DNA of 64,000 nt, taken from Tetranychus cinnabarinus. Taxonomy: Eukaryota > Arthropoda > Arachnida > Trombidiformes > Tetranychidae. Both the position numbers and the translations under genes were made by a program. The notes under the pieces were generated by a model. The model searched no databases and was not told where the DNA came from. It worked only from the letters and a program-made list of their open reading frames with translations. The stretch covers positions 14,833,001 through 14,897,000 of the forward strand of contig WHVY01000002.1 of the NCBI GenBank assembly GCA_022266195.1, given 5' to 3'. Positions 1 to 13,830 of this stretch are shown here, in pieces. Within the stretch, counting starts at the first letter, position 1; every line of letters starts with the position of its first letter.

Positions 1-2
1 AG

Positions 3-287
3 GTGACTCTTCAATCGCTCTTTATCTCTGACGTTGTATGCCGCAAACGAAGTAACTTAAAGCAGCCTGGACGACAATTGATAACCTTTTTACTGATTGC
101 TAATCTCACCCTTTGGATCATTTATACCTTTGAAATGCAGAAGGTCGAAGCATCTCCCGTTCAACTGCGAATCTATGGTTTCTCAACTTGGGCACTCATT
201 GTTCGGATAACTTTGCCTTTATCAATCTTCTACCGCTTCCACTCAGCAATCACATTTGCCGAAGTCTGGAAAAATTCATACAAATGA
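3..287 (+). CDS. Otopetrin-family proton channel, C-terminal exon (5' partial)
   Basis: This is the last coding exon of an otopetrin, a multi-pass membrane protein that conducts protons and in insects serves acid sensing. The frame is already open at the window edge, so there is no start here. The family signature is clear: a TLQSLFI helix start, then KPGRQ-like QPGRQLITFLLIANLTLW, an IYTFE motif, an IYGFSTW helix, and the C-terminal IFYRFHSAITFAEVWKNSYK, close to the FYRFHS..C..E.WK..YK ending of arthropod otopetrins. The last two transmembrane helices lie at about residues 26-42 and 55-77. The exon may start at position 3 if the AG at 1-2 is a splice acceptor. The stop is TGA at 285-287. 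Which arthropod paralogue it is cannot be told from this fragment. Confidence 0.87.
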   Translation: MTLQSLFISDVVCRKRSNLKQPGRQLITFLLIANLTLWIIYTFEMQKVEASPVQLRIYGFSTWALIVRITLPLSIFYRFHSAITFAEVWKNSYK

Positions 288-748
288 TCTCTTCCTTTTC
301 CTTCCTACTCTTTCCTTTTTTTTCAAATCATCATTATCATCATCAACTCCACTCATCTTATCATCAATCTAAAGTCATGGTTTATTCACTCGTTTCAACA
401 TTAATTTTTTTACTTTACGCTTCTTGGGCCATTTCAATGAAACCAGTGAAAACTTTTGCTTTCTTTCCTCTCCTTCATTTTTCGATGAACAAAAGCAAAC
501 AATTTTTTGTAATTTTTCATTCATCATCACCAGAACCCTTAATTATCCCAATCATTATGCATTTTAATGTAAAAGGCAAAAACTTATTTTATTGAATAAT
601 CCTTTTCTTCCCAAAAACTTTTTTCATCTAACATTTAATTCAACTTTGAATGCATTTTCAGTCCAAAAAGAAACGAAAATTGTTCAAACTTGAAGTAATA
701 TATTTTTGTCATCAAAACATTAGCACTTTTTTACCGAAAATCAATCGA

Positions 749-754
749 AATAAA
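749..754 (+). terminator. Candidate poly(A) signal for the otopetrin gene
   Basis: The first convincing AATAAA downstream of the otopetrin stop, giving a 3' UTR of about 470 bases. The UTR is pyrimidine-rich with CAT runs. AATAAA is frequent by chance in such AT-rich DNA, so this is tentative. Confidence 0.35.
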
Positions 755-3700
755 AAATTCAAAATGAAACTCTAACTCGTACTTTATTGAAAAAGTGAAC
801 AAAAACATTGTCGAAAAAATCAAATCAAATTATTCGGTTACCAATTGAACTTGCCAATTAATTAAACAATCAGGGAATTGAATGGAAAAGTCATTTTATT
901 CATGAATGCTAATGGAATGGCAATGAATACAAAATTAAACTCTACATATTGAGCAAAGTTAAACAAAAGGTAACATTTCATGTTCAACAAAAGAACCATT
1001 TTTCTGAACACAATCATGATAATCAGAATGATAACCAGTTAACAGGCAAATTTCGACAAAATTCACAAAAGAATTGCAAGAATAGAGAAAAGTTGAAAAA
1101 ATATCATTCCATGAATATGATAACAATGCAAAGATGATAATGATAATAATAACAATGATAACAATGTTAACCTCTAATATCATCTGATATGGTTCAATAG
1201 TCTAGTTGCTTCCGGTTAAATGAGATGAATCTTGTTTTTACTCTAATTCCTGTTCTGATAATAATTATTTCTAATTATCTTCATGTTGAATGAAAATGGA
1301 AAAATATCGAAATTTCTTCCATTAATAAAGTTGAGATATTGAAATGCAGTCATCAGTGAACAGTTATCATGATCCATTATGATGACAGGTTGCTGATGAA
1401 ACAAGGTTACTTCGCATGCTCTGGCAAAACGCACTTGCAGGGAGTAAAAAATCCTTAGGCAATGTGCTCATTATCAAACGTATAATGGCAATAATAAAGG
1501 TTTGATGAGAAGAAATTTTTTTATTGGAAAAGGAAAAAAAGTTTATTTCTAAAAGTATAAAAAAAAGTATATTGGTATTATCAACATTATTATTGATAAA
1601 CAGGAGTTTAACCAAATAAAATGTTACTGGGAGTGAAAAGTTTTTTTTCCATCTCAGATAATAATAGTGAAATCGATTGCAGAACTTTTTCAACTTTTCT
1701 TCTTTTCTCTTCAATTTACTACAATTTTAGGTTAACATTGTAACCTTACAAGTTTTTTCTTCTTCTTCTTCATGATGAAATGCTTATTTCGATGAGAAAA
1801 AATGTTGAAAACTGAAAAGGTTGAAATCAAAGGCTTTGAACATTTCTTTTTCTTCTTTGCCTTTCAACTTGAAGACCCTCAAGGTAAAGAAATGGATCCA
1901 TAATTGAAGGTAATTTGCGACATTTTCATTTATTCATTTCAGGTTTGCCCGAGTTTTAAGCAACCTTCAACTCCCAGTCAATGGAATAACCTGATAAAAT
2001 GATTCTGGAAAATTTTTTGGTTCCAATCGAGATTCTGTTGCAGGGGAAACTTGAGCTGTAAAGGGAAAAATACGAACAACAAAAAAACATAAAATTGAAC
2101 CTTTTCTTGATCGCTTCTGGATTATGCTTTGAGTCAACTCAACAAAGCTTAGCATTCTGTATTTGATAAGACTGATGATAGTCTTTAAATAGCCTTTTAT
2201 GATTCCATCAATATCATTCTCTTTCATCTCAACATTTCTCTTTATTAGTTGCCATTCATTCCGTCTTTTCCCGCCTCCCTGTAAATAACTTTCTTCATCT
2301 CCATCATCATCATCGTCATCAACATTTTCTTTCCATTCAGCTGATTATTCTGAGCAAACATTTTCTCCCTTCTGATTATCCTTCAACACAATCAGATAAA
2401 CCCTCCCAGTCGATTCTTATTCAGCCTCATTCCAACCCCCATTCACTCCCTGTTATCTTATATCCGCTTTTCGCTTTTCTCTTTCTTTCGCCTTCTCTCC
2501 CTTCCCACAATTGTCCTGAATAATATCCATTTGAACAATAAATGTAATAACAAAAGGTTGGATCACATTGAGCTGGAAATCATTTTGATAACTTGATCCT
2601 TAACGTAAAATCAACATTGCTCTTTGAAAGTCTTGGAGTAATGCAAAGAAGTAAAAATGATGACATTGAAAGATATCTTATATTGTTGCTCTTATTAAAC
2701 TTGATATTAATATCTATCAGTCTATCCTTTATCCTAATTTGATCCCTTGTGATTGCCTTTTCGCGTCCAAAAAGTTGCCTTGTTTTGCACTGTTTTATAC
2801 CGAGTCTATTAGTCGAGTCAATGAAACAAGGTTTAATGGTTTGGATGATGATTATGGTTTGAAAAGTGTAAAGCTGGGAATCCATTTTGTAAGATACTTG
2901 ATGCTGATTAAAAAATGTAAGCTTGTTACAAATGACAGGCTTTTGGGTGAACATTGACTGTGCAAAGTGTCTTTGTAAAATCCTTAAAAACTCGAAGATG
3001 AAATCAACAGAAAAATTGTTAAAATAGATTTGAATGATTATAAGATAAAAGGAAAGAAAACAAAATTCTGCAAATCATCATGAAAGTAATACTAAGAATA
3101 AATTTCTGTTGATTTTGTTTAGAATGAAATTTTTATTGGAATCAAAGTTCGATCTTGAAACTTGTCGATTGTCACTGAAGTTGACTGTCACAGTGGTAAT
3201 GCAAAATAACAAATGAACATCGAAATGAGTTGGTTAAAGTTGAAGGAATTTTGCGATAAAATTGTAAACTCTATTGATGTTTGATTAGTTGGATTGACTG
3301 ATGAATCCATTTCATGTTTGGCAAAGAAAAAGGTTTGATTTTTTTTCTTCTTCTTCTCTTTTCTTTTATTCTGTACCTTGAAACAATTTTCATCTTGATG
3401 ATAAATGATCATTTATTCTGTCAACCGTTTAACAAGTCAACCGTAATTCTCATGGAATTTATCTATTTATCGTCACAAGAAGGGTTCATTGGAAATAAAC
3501 TCATTTCAAACTTTGAAACTAAATTTTCTTTTCCTTTCATTCCTCCATTGACTATTAACCATTTCCTTCTCAATTCAATCAACAAAAAAATCAAAAGAAA
3601 ATGATAATCAATAGTTTCACCATCAACATCATCATCAGCAAGAACAATAAAATTATCATGAAAATGTTCAACAAGAGTGAGGTAAACAAAGGCAAAAAAG

Positions 3701-6700
3701 AAGCAATTGATGATGGAAATAAATTGACCTGAATAAAAATCTTTACTAAGCAAGAAGTAAAAAAATGATGAATAAATATCAAACTATTATATTTAAAGTG
3801 GAAAATAAAGAAACGAACAATTAAATATCTTTTTACAATCGATAAATTTTGATTATAAATAATCATTTTTTCCAATATTTTATTCCTTTTCCGATTCAAA
3901 TTTCTTTCTCAACTTCAGATTCAATTTCAAAGTTTTTCATGACAAGCTTCAATACTGATTTCAATGGAAATTGAGATTTTACCGAATTTCCTTCTAATCA
4001 GTTTCTGTCTATAAATAGTTATGGCTTTAAGTGAAGTAGACTGAAAATTGTCATTCTTTGGCCACTTTAAAATGCCATTAATGAACAATAAAAAAGGCAT
4101 CCAACTATTATCATTATCAAGCATTATTATACCTTCAATTGTTCATTATTACATTTTAACTGATGATCATCATTACACTTGAAAAAGGCTCAGTTTTCAA
4201 CTTCTTTTCTGTGTGCACAGAAGAGCAACACTTGAAGGTTTCCCTCATTCATCAAATGCTTTTAGGAGAAGAAGAAGAAGAAAAAAACCAAACAAAATGT
4301 TTTCAACTTTTCTCTTTTTTCCCTTTATATTAAACTGGTCAACAATGGTGAGTTTTGGGTGGAAAGAAAAGTTTATCCTTCAAATGAGCTTAGACTTGTC
4401 TTGAAAGTGATAATCATTAGGTCTAAATATTGTATGAACATGACCATAAAATAATGATAATAATAATTGAAAAGCGCCTTGAAAACTTTTTTTATTTCTT
4501 TTCTTTCCAATCTTCAGTTGCATCAACATTAAACTTCATCCAAACTCATCAAAATGAGCTTCACAATTTTGACCTATTAAGAAATTTCGACTCAATTTTG
4601 GTCACTTTGTACCTCATCAAGAACAATTGGACGATAAAATTTTAGCCAAAATTCAAAGCTACAGTCGAAGGAAAAAACACAAAAACAATCTGCATTTTTT
4701 CTACGAGTTTTTGAAAAAAAGTAAGTTTGAAATCGCAACATTTAAAAATAGAAATCCTTTCATATCTTATTCAATCAAATGTAAAATATTTTCTCGTGAA
4801 AGATGAAAGTTACATTTCGAGTTTTATAAAAAGTCGATGAACTTTGAAGAGCTCTACAAATTGCAATATTAAACAAGTTCGAACAGAAGTTTTCGGCTAA
4901 AAATAGAGCATTTGAGCGAATGTTCAATGAAAAGTTCGTAGGTTTTGATTTGGAAGGACATTTCATGGAGATTTTCCGATTCTTTTTGTTCATTCAAGGT
5001 TTTGAAAATAAATATTCAAAGTTTTGCTTTACTCAAGAGTAAGTTATTGATTGTCAACTTGAATGTTAATATAGCTTTAATCAATTAATCACAGCGGTTT
5101 GCTGTCAAAATCGAGCTTTAATAATGATTGAACTTTGCGATCCTTTAATTAACTTGATTAACTTGAGCATCGCAAAGGTGAATGAATGTTGGAGAGAGAA
5201 AGGGAAGAGAAGAGGAAAAAATGCAAAAGTCAAATGAAAAAGTCATTTTCTTTCTTCTTTTTTGCCCGTTTCTCTCTATCATCATTGAACATGGCATTTT
5301 GAAAGATAAATGGTTCCTTGGGGATAAACTTGTAGCAAGGACAATCAAGTATGTATACAATGGTCGTAATATACAAGTTATACAAGTTGAACACCTTGAG
5401 AGTGTTGCAAGTTATCGCAACAATCTGTCGCAGTTGAGAATCCAAAATGATTATCAAAGGAAAGGTCAAGAGAATGAGGGGAAAATGTTGAATAAGATGT
5501 TACCAAGTTGATGAAGATGCAAGATGCTAGTAGAGAGAGCGAAGAGAGAAAAAAAAGTTGTTGATAATCGATTGGCAAATGAGAGCAATAAGTTGAACCT
5601 TTTGACAAAATTGCTGACAAAATGAGATATTTTTTGCAATCTTTTTCTTCTTCTCTACTTTATTATATTTGCTATACAAATATGTTGTCAGCAATCGATA
5701 GCTCAACAATATTTGATAATGAAAGGCTTGCAATTGCTTTTCTTCGCAAATTCTTGTTCCTTATTCACACATTTATACCAATTTTCTAACTAATCATTTG
5801 ACAATGAAATGGTTACATTTGTGATAATTTTCAATATCTTTTTACTTCTTTTGTTCAATGCTCCTGAATGAAAACTCATTTGTTGGAAACATATTTTTAA
5901 CTCCCTGGATTCTATTACTTTTTTGGATTATCAGCTTAGAAGGAAAAGTTTTTTTCTTGTTCATTTTTCTTTTGATGATACATTTTGACGGATTCATTTT
6001 GTTGTGATATTGAAAATGTGAAGGTGGAAATAGATTTGCATACATTTAAAAATCGAAAAGGAAAAAAGTAAAGGAAGATAAATGTAAAATGGGATGAAAA
6101 AGGAAAGATGAGAAATGATTAGAAAACATGAGAATAGCAAGGGAAACTTGTTAATATTCAAGTCACTGGCTTGGTGAAACTGATTGATCTGTTTTTTTTC
6201 TGTCTCGCTTTACTCTCTGCTCTTTTCATGCTTAAATAGCAAAGGGAAAATAAAGATTAGACTAATGTTTAAATTGTCCAATAATTGATCTGCAGTTTGA
6301 GCAGCGAAATCGAGCAATTATTGAGATTTAAACATTGACTGGGAGTGATTGTTACCTCCCAGTTGACAATTGTTGATCAATTTGTTAAACATTGTTTCAA
6401 TTATCATGGGATGATCATGAGAATAAACAAGTTGCATAATTTTGTACAATTGGACTTTATGAGTCTGAAAATGTTTTCGAATCAATCATTAGTTCAACAT
6501 TCAACAGTTGTTTAGCATATATCAGCTAATTTCTTTTCAAATTATTTAATGTGTCATCAAGATATTTCAAATCGGAACTTAAAATTAGAATTTAAGAAAA
6601 ATTCTTAAAAAAATTATGGCAGACTATAGTCAATTAAATCATATAAATCATAATATAGTCATTTAGTCAAAATAAAGATTTAATGGCACTTTTTTGAAAA

Positions 6701-6900
6701 TAATAAAATTTATAATAAATTGACAAATTGAGCACCACATTGACCAACACAGAGATGATCGATATCGATGTCGATATTTTCAATGACTTTTCCGAGCCCT
6801 GTTGTCTAAATCACATAGAATCCGCTTATAATAATTTGTTTTAATTGATTAGCTTTTTTGAGCATTCTTTCAGACTACTTAGTTTTGATATTCCCATAAG
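755..6900. other. Intergenic AT-rich DNA, no gene recognised
   Basis: No open frame here shows codon structure, domains or phase-matched splice sites. The stretch has scattered ATG/CAT/ATA triplet runs (for example 1134-1168) and three exact ACTGGGAGT motifs at 1626, 1970 (reverse) and 6338. Short open frames, up to about 115 codons, are of the size expected by chance. Confidence 0.5.
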
Positions 6901-6920
6901 TATCAATAAAAACAAAAAAT

Positions 6921-7359
6921 TCATTTCGAGAGAGTTAGTTCGCCATACGATTTCTGATCTTTTACTAACTGTTCGTTGGTCAAAATAAACCTTTGATAAT
7001 TCATGTTAATAATCAGTGCAGTGACATGTATCCCCATCCTGCTGAAATCAAAACTATCTGTACCATCAAATTTCAACAAAGCTGTTATGCACGCAAGGCC
7101 TAATTCTTTGTTATTCAAACTGATCAACGGGTTTCACAAAAAAGGGACCGATTTTACCAATATTCTCCAATATTCGAATTCGGTCTTTCGAAACACCATC
7201 TGCTTGTGTTTTGATAATTTCCTCTTCTGAGTAATTAGAAAACTTTTCAACGCTAAACCCATTTTGCTTGAAATCAATATTTTCGGATGGCAAAGTCAGC
7301 CAAAGTTGCGTAATGAATTTTTTCTGTCTTGCCGTAAGCTTTTGCTTCTCGATGCACAA
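6921..7359 (-). pseudogene. Broken coding remnant of unknown family, probably from a mobile element
   Basis: Two overlapping reading frames on the minus strand read as one protein broken by a frameshift near 7111-7127. The first part has a basic, helix-like start (KLTARQKKFITQLWLTLP) and continues through a lysine/glutamate-rich segment to a GPFFVKPVDQ end. The second continues as NNKELGLACITALLKFDG and LIINMNYQRFILTNEQLVKD. The composition looks like former coding sequence. I do not recognise the domain. It lies directly beside the AGGTCA-unit repeats starting at 7411, which also accompany dead coding pieces at 14-16 kb and 22-27 kb, so a transposon origin is likely but not shown. Confidence 0.45.
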
Positions 7360-7410
7360 TTTATGATTGCATTAACACACGAGCCTGATAATGTCATTAT
7401 GTATTGTTTT

Positions 7411-8179
7411 TCAAAGCTTTAAGGTCATTTGTTTATTTGACCTTCAAACGACGTCTGAGGGTCATTTTCAAATATTTGGTATATAAACTGGTCATTGTGG
7501 TGACAGATCTTTTCTGGTTCATTTTTGGTTTATAGACTCAGAATTATTTGAAGTTGTTTTGTCATTTGTCTATTTTTTCTTGCCTTTTAAAAGCAAATTC
7601 CACTGGGCAAACGAATCTTTGTGCCCGTTCCTTGCAGGTGGGAAGATCATAATCGATACTGAGATCAGGAACGGAAGGTTTGATGTTTACCATCTATATT
7701 GAGGTGAAATTGCACAAAACAAAAAACAGAAAATGCATTAAAGCTCAATTGATTAAAAGTATTTATAAAACGATGGTTCAATATTTACCTAGATTCTCAA
7801 ATAAGCTTTACAGTAAGTTTAAGTCAAAACTAACAGTCGCGAATAGAATTAAATGAAATTGTGTCAATTTTGATCAACGATGACACATTCAAAGAGTCAA
7901 ACGTTATAATTCAAACTTTAAAGGTCTTTCGTCTTGCCGACCTACAAACGACTTATAAAGATCATTGCAAATAGCCCAAATTTTGCCTTCAAAAAGCAAG
8001 TTCTTACAAATTGGTACTTCTAGCGGAAAATGATCCGAGAAAGATATCTTCATACCAGTTTTTTATGGTACGATGCAGAAATAAACTTAAAACGCTCAAA
8101 GTCTATCTATCAAAAATGAACTTAAGAAGTCTTTTGAAGGTCAAATAAACGAATGACCTTAAATGACCTTGAAACTTTG
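7411..8179. repeat. Foldback repeat built from three AGGTCA-type units
   Basis: A unit of about 60 bases (AAGGTCATTTGTTTATTTGA followed by CCTTCAAACGACGTCTGAGG and GTCATTTTCAAATA) occurs at 7411-7470, again in direct orientation at about 7918-7978, and inverted at about 8110-8179, where the end reads as tandem TGACCT copies. The outer two copies form a diverged inverted repeat about 770 bases apart, which suggests a decayed foldback element. Related units recur at 14.6, 14.9, 15.8, 22.7 and 26.6 kb. Confidence 0.6.
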
Positions 8180-8519
8180 ATAAAATTGTCCGTAAATTCA
8201 CAAAAGCATACCGTTCAGATATAAGAAAGCTAGCATGTTTGCTTCTGATATATTGAATGAAACATGAAGTTAATGAGGTTCAATAGCCCTGTAGAAGGTA
8301 TTCGCTTAGTGAAAGCAGTCAAATCGAATTGAATTCCAAATACCAGCACTTGCTTGGTCTAAGCAACTTTTCTTCCTTGTGCTACTTCGATCTAGGATAA
8401 GGAATATTTCATGAAGTCCCCAGATTGAATAATTGTTTTTCAGTAACTCCAACAACAGCACACTTGATGAAAACAGCGCGTAAATATTACTATGCACACA
8501 AAATAACATCAATTTTGTC

Positions 8520-11500
8520 TCTTAACACATCATTTATGGATTTCATAAACTTTAATAGACTCTTGTTTTATTAAACTTTTTGATTTTAAAATTTACTAAG
8601 TCAATATTTACATAAAAATTGTTCTGAAATACAAAAATGGTTTGTAAACACAATGAGAAATTCAATTAAAATCACATCTTAATCAGTTTTTAAACAATTT
8701 TGAGCCCAAAAAGAGAGACTGAAATGAAAACAAAGCCAAAGATAAACACTTATTCAGCCTCTCAATCAAAGCGTTAAACGAGGAAAAGATGAGCCACTAA
8801 TTAAGCCTACCATCAACATCATCATAATTATCCTCATTACTGAGCACATAAAATTCATAATAGATTAAACAATGAAGAGAAAAAAAAGGCAAAAGAAAAA
8901 CAAAATTTATTTGTCTTGAAGATGATAGAATGCTGGGAAAAAACAAAAAAAAAGTGAAGCAAACAATCAGTGATTCTAATTGTTGAAAGAAGGAGGAAAA
9001 AGTATTAATAATGATAATTATAACAGGGAAGCCTGAGGTTGATATGTTAAAATGTAAAGAAAAGGAATAGAGAAAATGTTCATGTTCTATTCATTCCCTT
9101 TCATGATCATCATTATCATCATTTTGTTATCAGTTGAGTTGGTTGCAAGAGAAGAGACGAAGAGAAGCAAAACTAACGACCAAATGAACAATTGTAATTT
9201 TATTATTAATACATATCTGAATATGAAGGAAATAAAGGTTATGAAAAGTTTTACAGGATCAATAGCAGAGTCGAAGGAAGCAAAAAAGTGTTCATGATTA
9301 ACAATGATGATGATGATGATTATAATTGAACTTATCAAGAGCCTTTTCTCAACATGTTATAACATTAGCTTCTTCCTTTTTCCTCTAATTTTTCCTCTTC
9401 TTTTCATTGCCATTTTTTGCTAACATTCCCAGTAAAAGTAATTCACAGTTTTCATCATTTAAGCAAATTATCTCGACATTTCCGATTTTCTCAATCCTTT
9501 TTCTTGAACATTCAATCATTATTGTTGTCATTGCAAAATGGTTCAATTTCATTTGGAAAATTTCATTTCTTTGTTCATTTTCTTCCCTTCTCTTTATCAC
9601 TTACAAATCAATCCATTCAACTTCTTTGATGAGAAAATATCATTTACAGAATTGCGAGTTTCGAATTTCAATTTTTTCCTCTCTTTCGAAAACTCAGATT
9701 CTCTCAACATTTCTAACCCTTTCTTCAACATTGACGGACATTTTTTTCATCACTTCATCTCGTTTCCCAAACAACTCCAATTCAATGAAATATTCATTTC
9801 ACGTTCTTGAATGAATTATGATGTTAAATGAAAATTCATGATAACTCTTTGTTTCACTTTTGCCAAAACAAAACTTTGTAATAAGAAAATGGAAAGACGA
9901 GAAAAAGCGGAAAATGTTATTAAGCTTTTTATTTGTGCGAAATTGTTTTTCACCTTTAAATGATTTTCCAACTTGTGTTTAAACTCGCATCTCAAATGGT
10001 AATGATAATGTGCATAATATCATTTGATTACACTAAGTTGATCTGTAAGACACTGAGTCAAATTAACTCGAGTCTTGTCTTTGAATCACTTCTCCTTTCG
10101 AGTCTTGTTGATGACATTTTTTGTTGTTGCTGTTTCTCCTCTAACTGCCTGTACTTGTCCTTCAAGTTTATTAACATATCCATAAAAATGTATAACAATT
10201 TGGAGTAAAAACGTTTCAACTGAGGAAAGATTGAAAGATATAAAAACAATAAAGAAAACAAATTTTTTCCTTTCGTTGCTTTTCTCCTTCTTTACTTGGA
10301 TTTTACTTCTCACTTTACTTTCAATCAATTGTGGACCAAATCGATGTAAATATCATGTTAACCTAGATGCTGGTCATGACTTGAACATGAGATTACATTA
10401 TGTGTAAACAATTGAATTGACTGGAGACAGAATTGTTTTCCTTCTTCATCTTATTCCATGATGACCGTTGCAAAAAGAAAGTGTCCATTAAATTGCAATT
10501 TTTTCACTTGGAATCAATTCTGTGGCAATAACTTTTTCCTTTTCCTTTCCCTTTCCAGTTTCAATTTACAATGCTTCAATGCAAATGAAATTGACAGTTT
10601 ATAACATGGAAAATGATTAATTGTTGGAAAAAGAAGTTTAAATTTAAATATTGAAGCTAAAAATAACTTCATTTATGGAGTTTCTTTTCTAATGTTTACC
10701 ATGAAAAGTTTGGACAACAGAGTTATATCGACTCATGACTGATGACGACAATTATCAAATGATCATTAGCCATTGTCCATCCCAGTGTTACAGTAAATAT
10801 CATTAACTATATCATCAGCATCTAAACATTACCTGAATCATTTGCAAAAAAGGCAAAAGATTAGGGAAGAAAAAAGGATAAAAAAGAAGACGAAATATCT
10901 CTTTTCGTTACACAATGAAAGGATATTGGGTAGAAGATGAAAGGGCGAATTCCTAGTTCAACTTGGAGTAATCTATTGTGTCCATTGTTATCAATCCAAG
11001 GAACAGTCATTATCATCATCATGATCATTTCTTCATTTTCATTTTTCTCAATAGACTCAATAGAAAAGGAGAAAAAGATTCTCTATGATAATATTTTATT
11101 ATAAAGCATTTCTTACTCCAAGTCCATTATATCATTCCCAGTGCTTTATCAACACAATTCCCTGTCAGATTAGGTTATAACAGATTATTCATAGAGAAGA
11201 TAAGTAAATTTGCGAAAAAAAAAAGTTTTATGTCTTGAAACTGTGAGAAAAATGCTAACAAATAGGTTCATCTATTGACAGTCATTGAGTTGTGAATTGG
11301 TGAAACTCTGGAAATAAGTCTGAAATTGATAAACAATAATCGATATAAAGACTTGAATAATGCTGGTGAAAGGTGGAGTGGAAAAGGTTGCGTGTTTTTC
11401 ATTGGAATAATATTTATACGTTATTTGCTCACTTCAAGACTGGGAGTGAAAATTATCATTAATAGGGATTTGTGTCAATGCAAAAATTATATAAGCCCAT

Positions 11501-13830
11501 TATTATCATTATGATTGTGTTAACATTTCCAAGTGTAAAATAAAACAAGACAATAATAATTTGTATAAACATTTTATCGATAACAATTCAAGAATGAAAA
11601 TTCTAATATTTCTATGACCAGAATTATTATTATTATTATTTCTATTATCACAACTATTATGTCATCATTATTACCCTTGTTATCAGCTATTTTAAGCTTG
11701 ACTCGACTTATTATTACACATGAATAGAGAAGAGGAAAACAATTATCATATTGAGAACACTTTTCTCTGCCTGTTTACCATGAAAATTTTTTTGCCTTTT
11801 TTGGTTCATTTTTTTCCTTTCCTTCCCTGACTCTATCCAGTAAAGAAAGCATGAAAAAATGAACTCAACATATTGCAAGTCATTACTTCTTGTGCATGTT
11901 TTGAAAAACCATCAAAGTTGATATCAAATGAAAATATCGTTAAAACTCTGAATTTTGCTTTCGATTGATATCCACTCTCAAGTAAGGGATAATTCATGAG
12001 ACTTGGAAATTTATTTATTCCATGAAAACACAGATGCTACCGAAATCTGCCGTTCGATTCACGCCCAATTTATCGACATTTTCATGTTTTCAACGAGTTT
12101 CTTTGAAACTTTGAGCACTAATGTGTCACCATCAACCACCATTCATACAAAAATCATATTTGCTATTTACTGTTATGCTTCATAACTGTACATGATGTCG
12201 TTCAAAATATACAAAAAATTAAGAACATTTTTTCAAGTTTCAACTCTCCAATCACAATAGTTTCAGCAGTTTTTACTACAAAGTTTTTGCATATGCTTCT
12301 TTGATTGAATTGATCATAAATGTTTTGAGTAACTAAAACAATTCTTTTATCCAGATCATGAAAATGGAACAGAATCTTATGTTTCTAAAGTTTTATCTGA
12401 TGTGAATCATATATTTAATTATGCTTAGCTCGAAAGTCATTGGTGCTCATTTTTATGATGCTAAAACCTCACTGACTCTGAGGTTTCAATTAGCAAATGA
12501 ATAAGTTTATTGAACTCTCTTCTGATTAACAAGTAAATTCAAGGATCGGAAAAGATAATTGAAAAACTTGTTCTTATCAACTTGGCATTCATTTCAATTT
12601 TAGTTGGTTTTCCTGTTTGCACTTCTTTTGTTTGCCGTAAGGCTTGTGAATATGAATATGAATATAATTAAAGAATTTGTCAGAATCTGAATAAAATGTG
12701 TTCCAAAACTTTCCCTTTTTCTGTCTTTCTGTTCAATTTAAGTTTTTTCCTCCCAACAAAAACAGAATGTTCAAGATGCTTGACTTAATCAACACAATAA
12801 CGTTGGATAATGATAATATTAATGATAATAGTTGAACATAATGTATCATATAATCAAGTTAAAAGGATGAACAGGATAAATTGTTTCACTTGAATAAATG
12901 TTATTTCATTTCATCTCTTCTTTTCCCAAACAAAAAGAGAAGCAAAAAAAGGTTCATTTAATAAGCATTTTCATTTTGTGAGTTTATTTTTAGATTTTAT
13001 AATACTTGAAAAAAGACTTTTTTCAATGTTAAGTTCAAGATTAAATGTTGAAATTTTGCAGCAAATTCTCGTTTCTTTTGAACCAGATAAAGTTTTTCAC
13101 ATTTGAATTATTAAAGCTTTTACCAATGTTATGTTTTACTTTTTCATGTTCAAGTCAAGTCAATGAATTTTGATTGCCGATAGTCACTTGTTCATTAATC
13201 ACATTTCACGTTGATTTTGATTGCATCAAGAAATTGGTTGAATCGCGAAAACCTTTTGGTTTCGCTTATTAACTATAACAATGAAATCTCATTATGAGGT
13301 TGAGTTGGTTGATTGATGAAATGAAGTTATCAAAATCATCTGATGAAGCTCATAATCAACACTAATATTGGTTCATTTTTGCGTCTTAATCCATCAAAAA
13401 AGGAAGAATGATGAGAAGGGAAAAAAGAGAAGAGCTGAAAGAGCTAATTCCAAGTTCAACTGGGTGACTGTGTTTGCAAGTGAAAAGGGAAACATAATTA
13501 ACAGTTTCATCTTACAATTTAATTTTGCCCGGATGATTATGAGTATAACAAAAGGAAAAGAGAAACATTGATAAAAATTGAGTCTAAAACAGTTGGCCTT
13601 TTCTTTTAGCCCAGGCTCTACTTGTTATTGAATAAAAGTAGGCAAATGAAAGGAAAAGGTTGAAATCAGATGAGCAACCAATCCTCTTACTCCCTCAGGG
13701 AATCCTTGTATCATCATCATCATTATTATTTCCAACAAAGGGATGAGTTGAAATGTAGAAATATTAGTGTTGTTCATGGAAAATTCATAACAACTCTAGT
13801 TTCAGTTGAAACCTTTTCTCACCCCTCGAG
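8520..13830. other. Intergenic AT-rich DNA, no gene recognised
   Basis: Low-complexity AT-rich sequence with short ATG/ATT runs (9304-9320, 11623-11640) and a GAATAT run at 12647-12664. The open frames of about 135 codons at 9.4-9.8 kb are pyrimidine-rich and open in several frames at once, which argues against coding. One ACTGGGAGT motif lies at 11439. Confidence 0.5.
11439..11457 (+). promoter_or_regulatory. Long form of the recurrent ACTGGGAGT motif
   Basis: ACTGGGAGTGAAAATTATC occurs here and, on the minus strand, at 41311-41329, with unrelated flanks. The nine-base core also occurs at seven other places. The role is unknown; a protein-binding site is the simplest idea. Confidence 0.4.

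Noticed and set aside
188..595. 135-codon frame overlapping the otopetrin exon
   Set aside because: It is in another phase over the otopetrin C-terminus and then runs through pyrimidine-rich 3' UTR; no domain.
9407..9814. 135-codon frame with hydrophobic stretches
   Set aside because: All three plus frames are open in this pyrimidine-rich stretch, so openness reflects composition; no splice or domain support.
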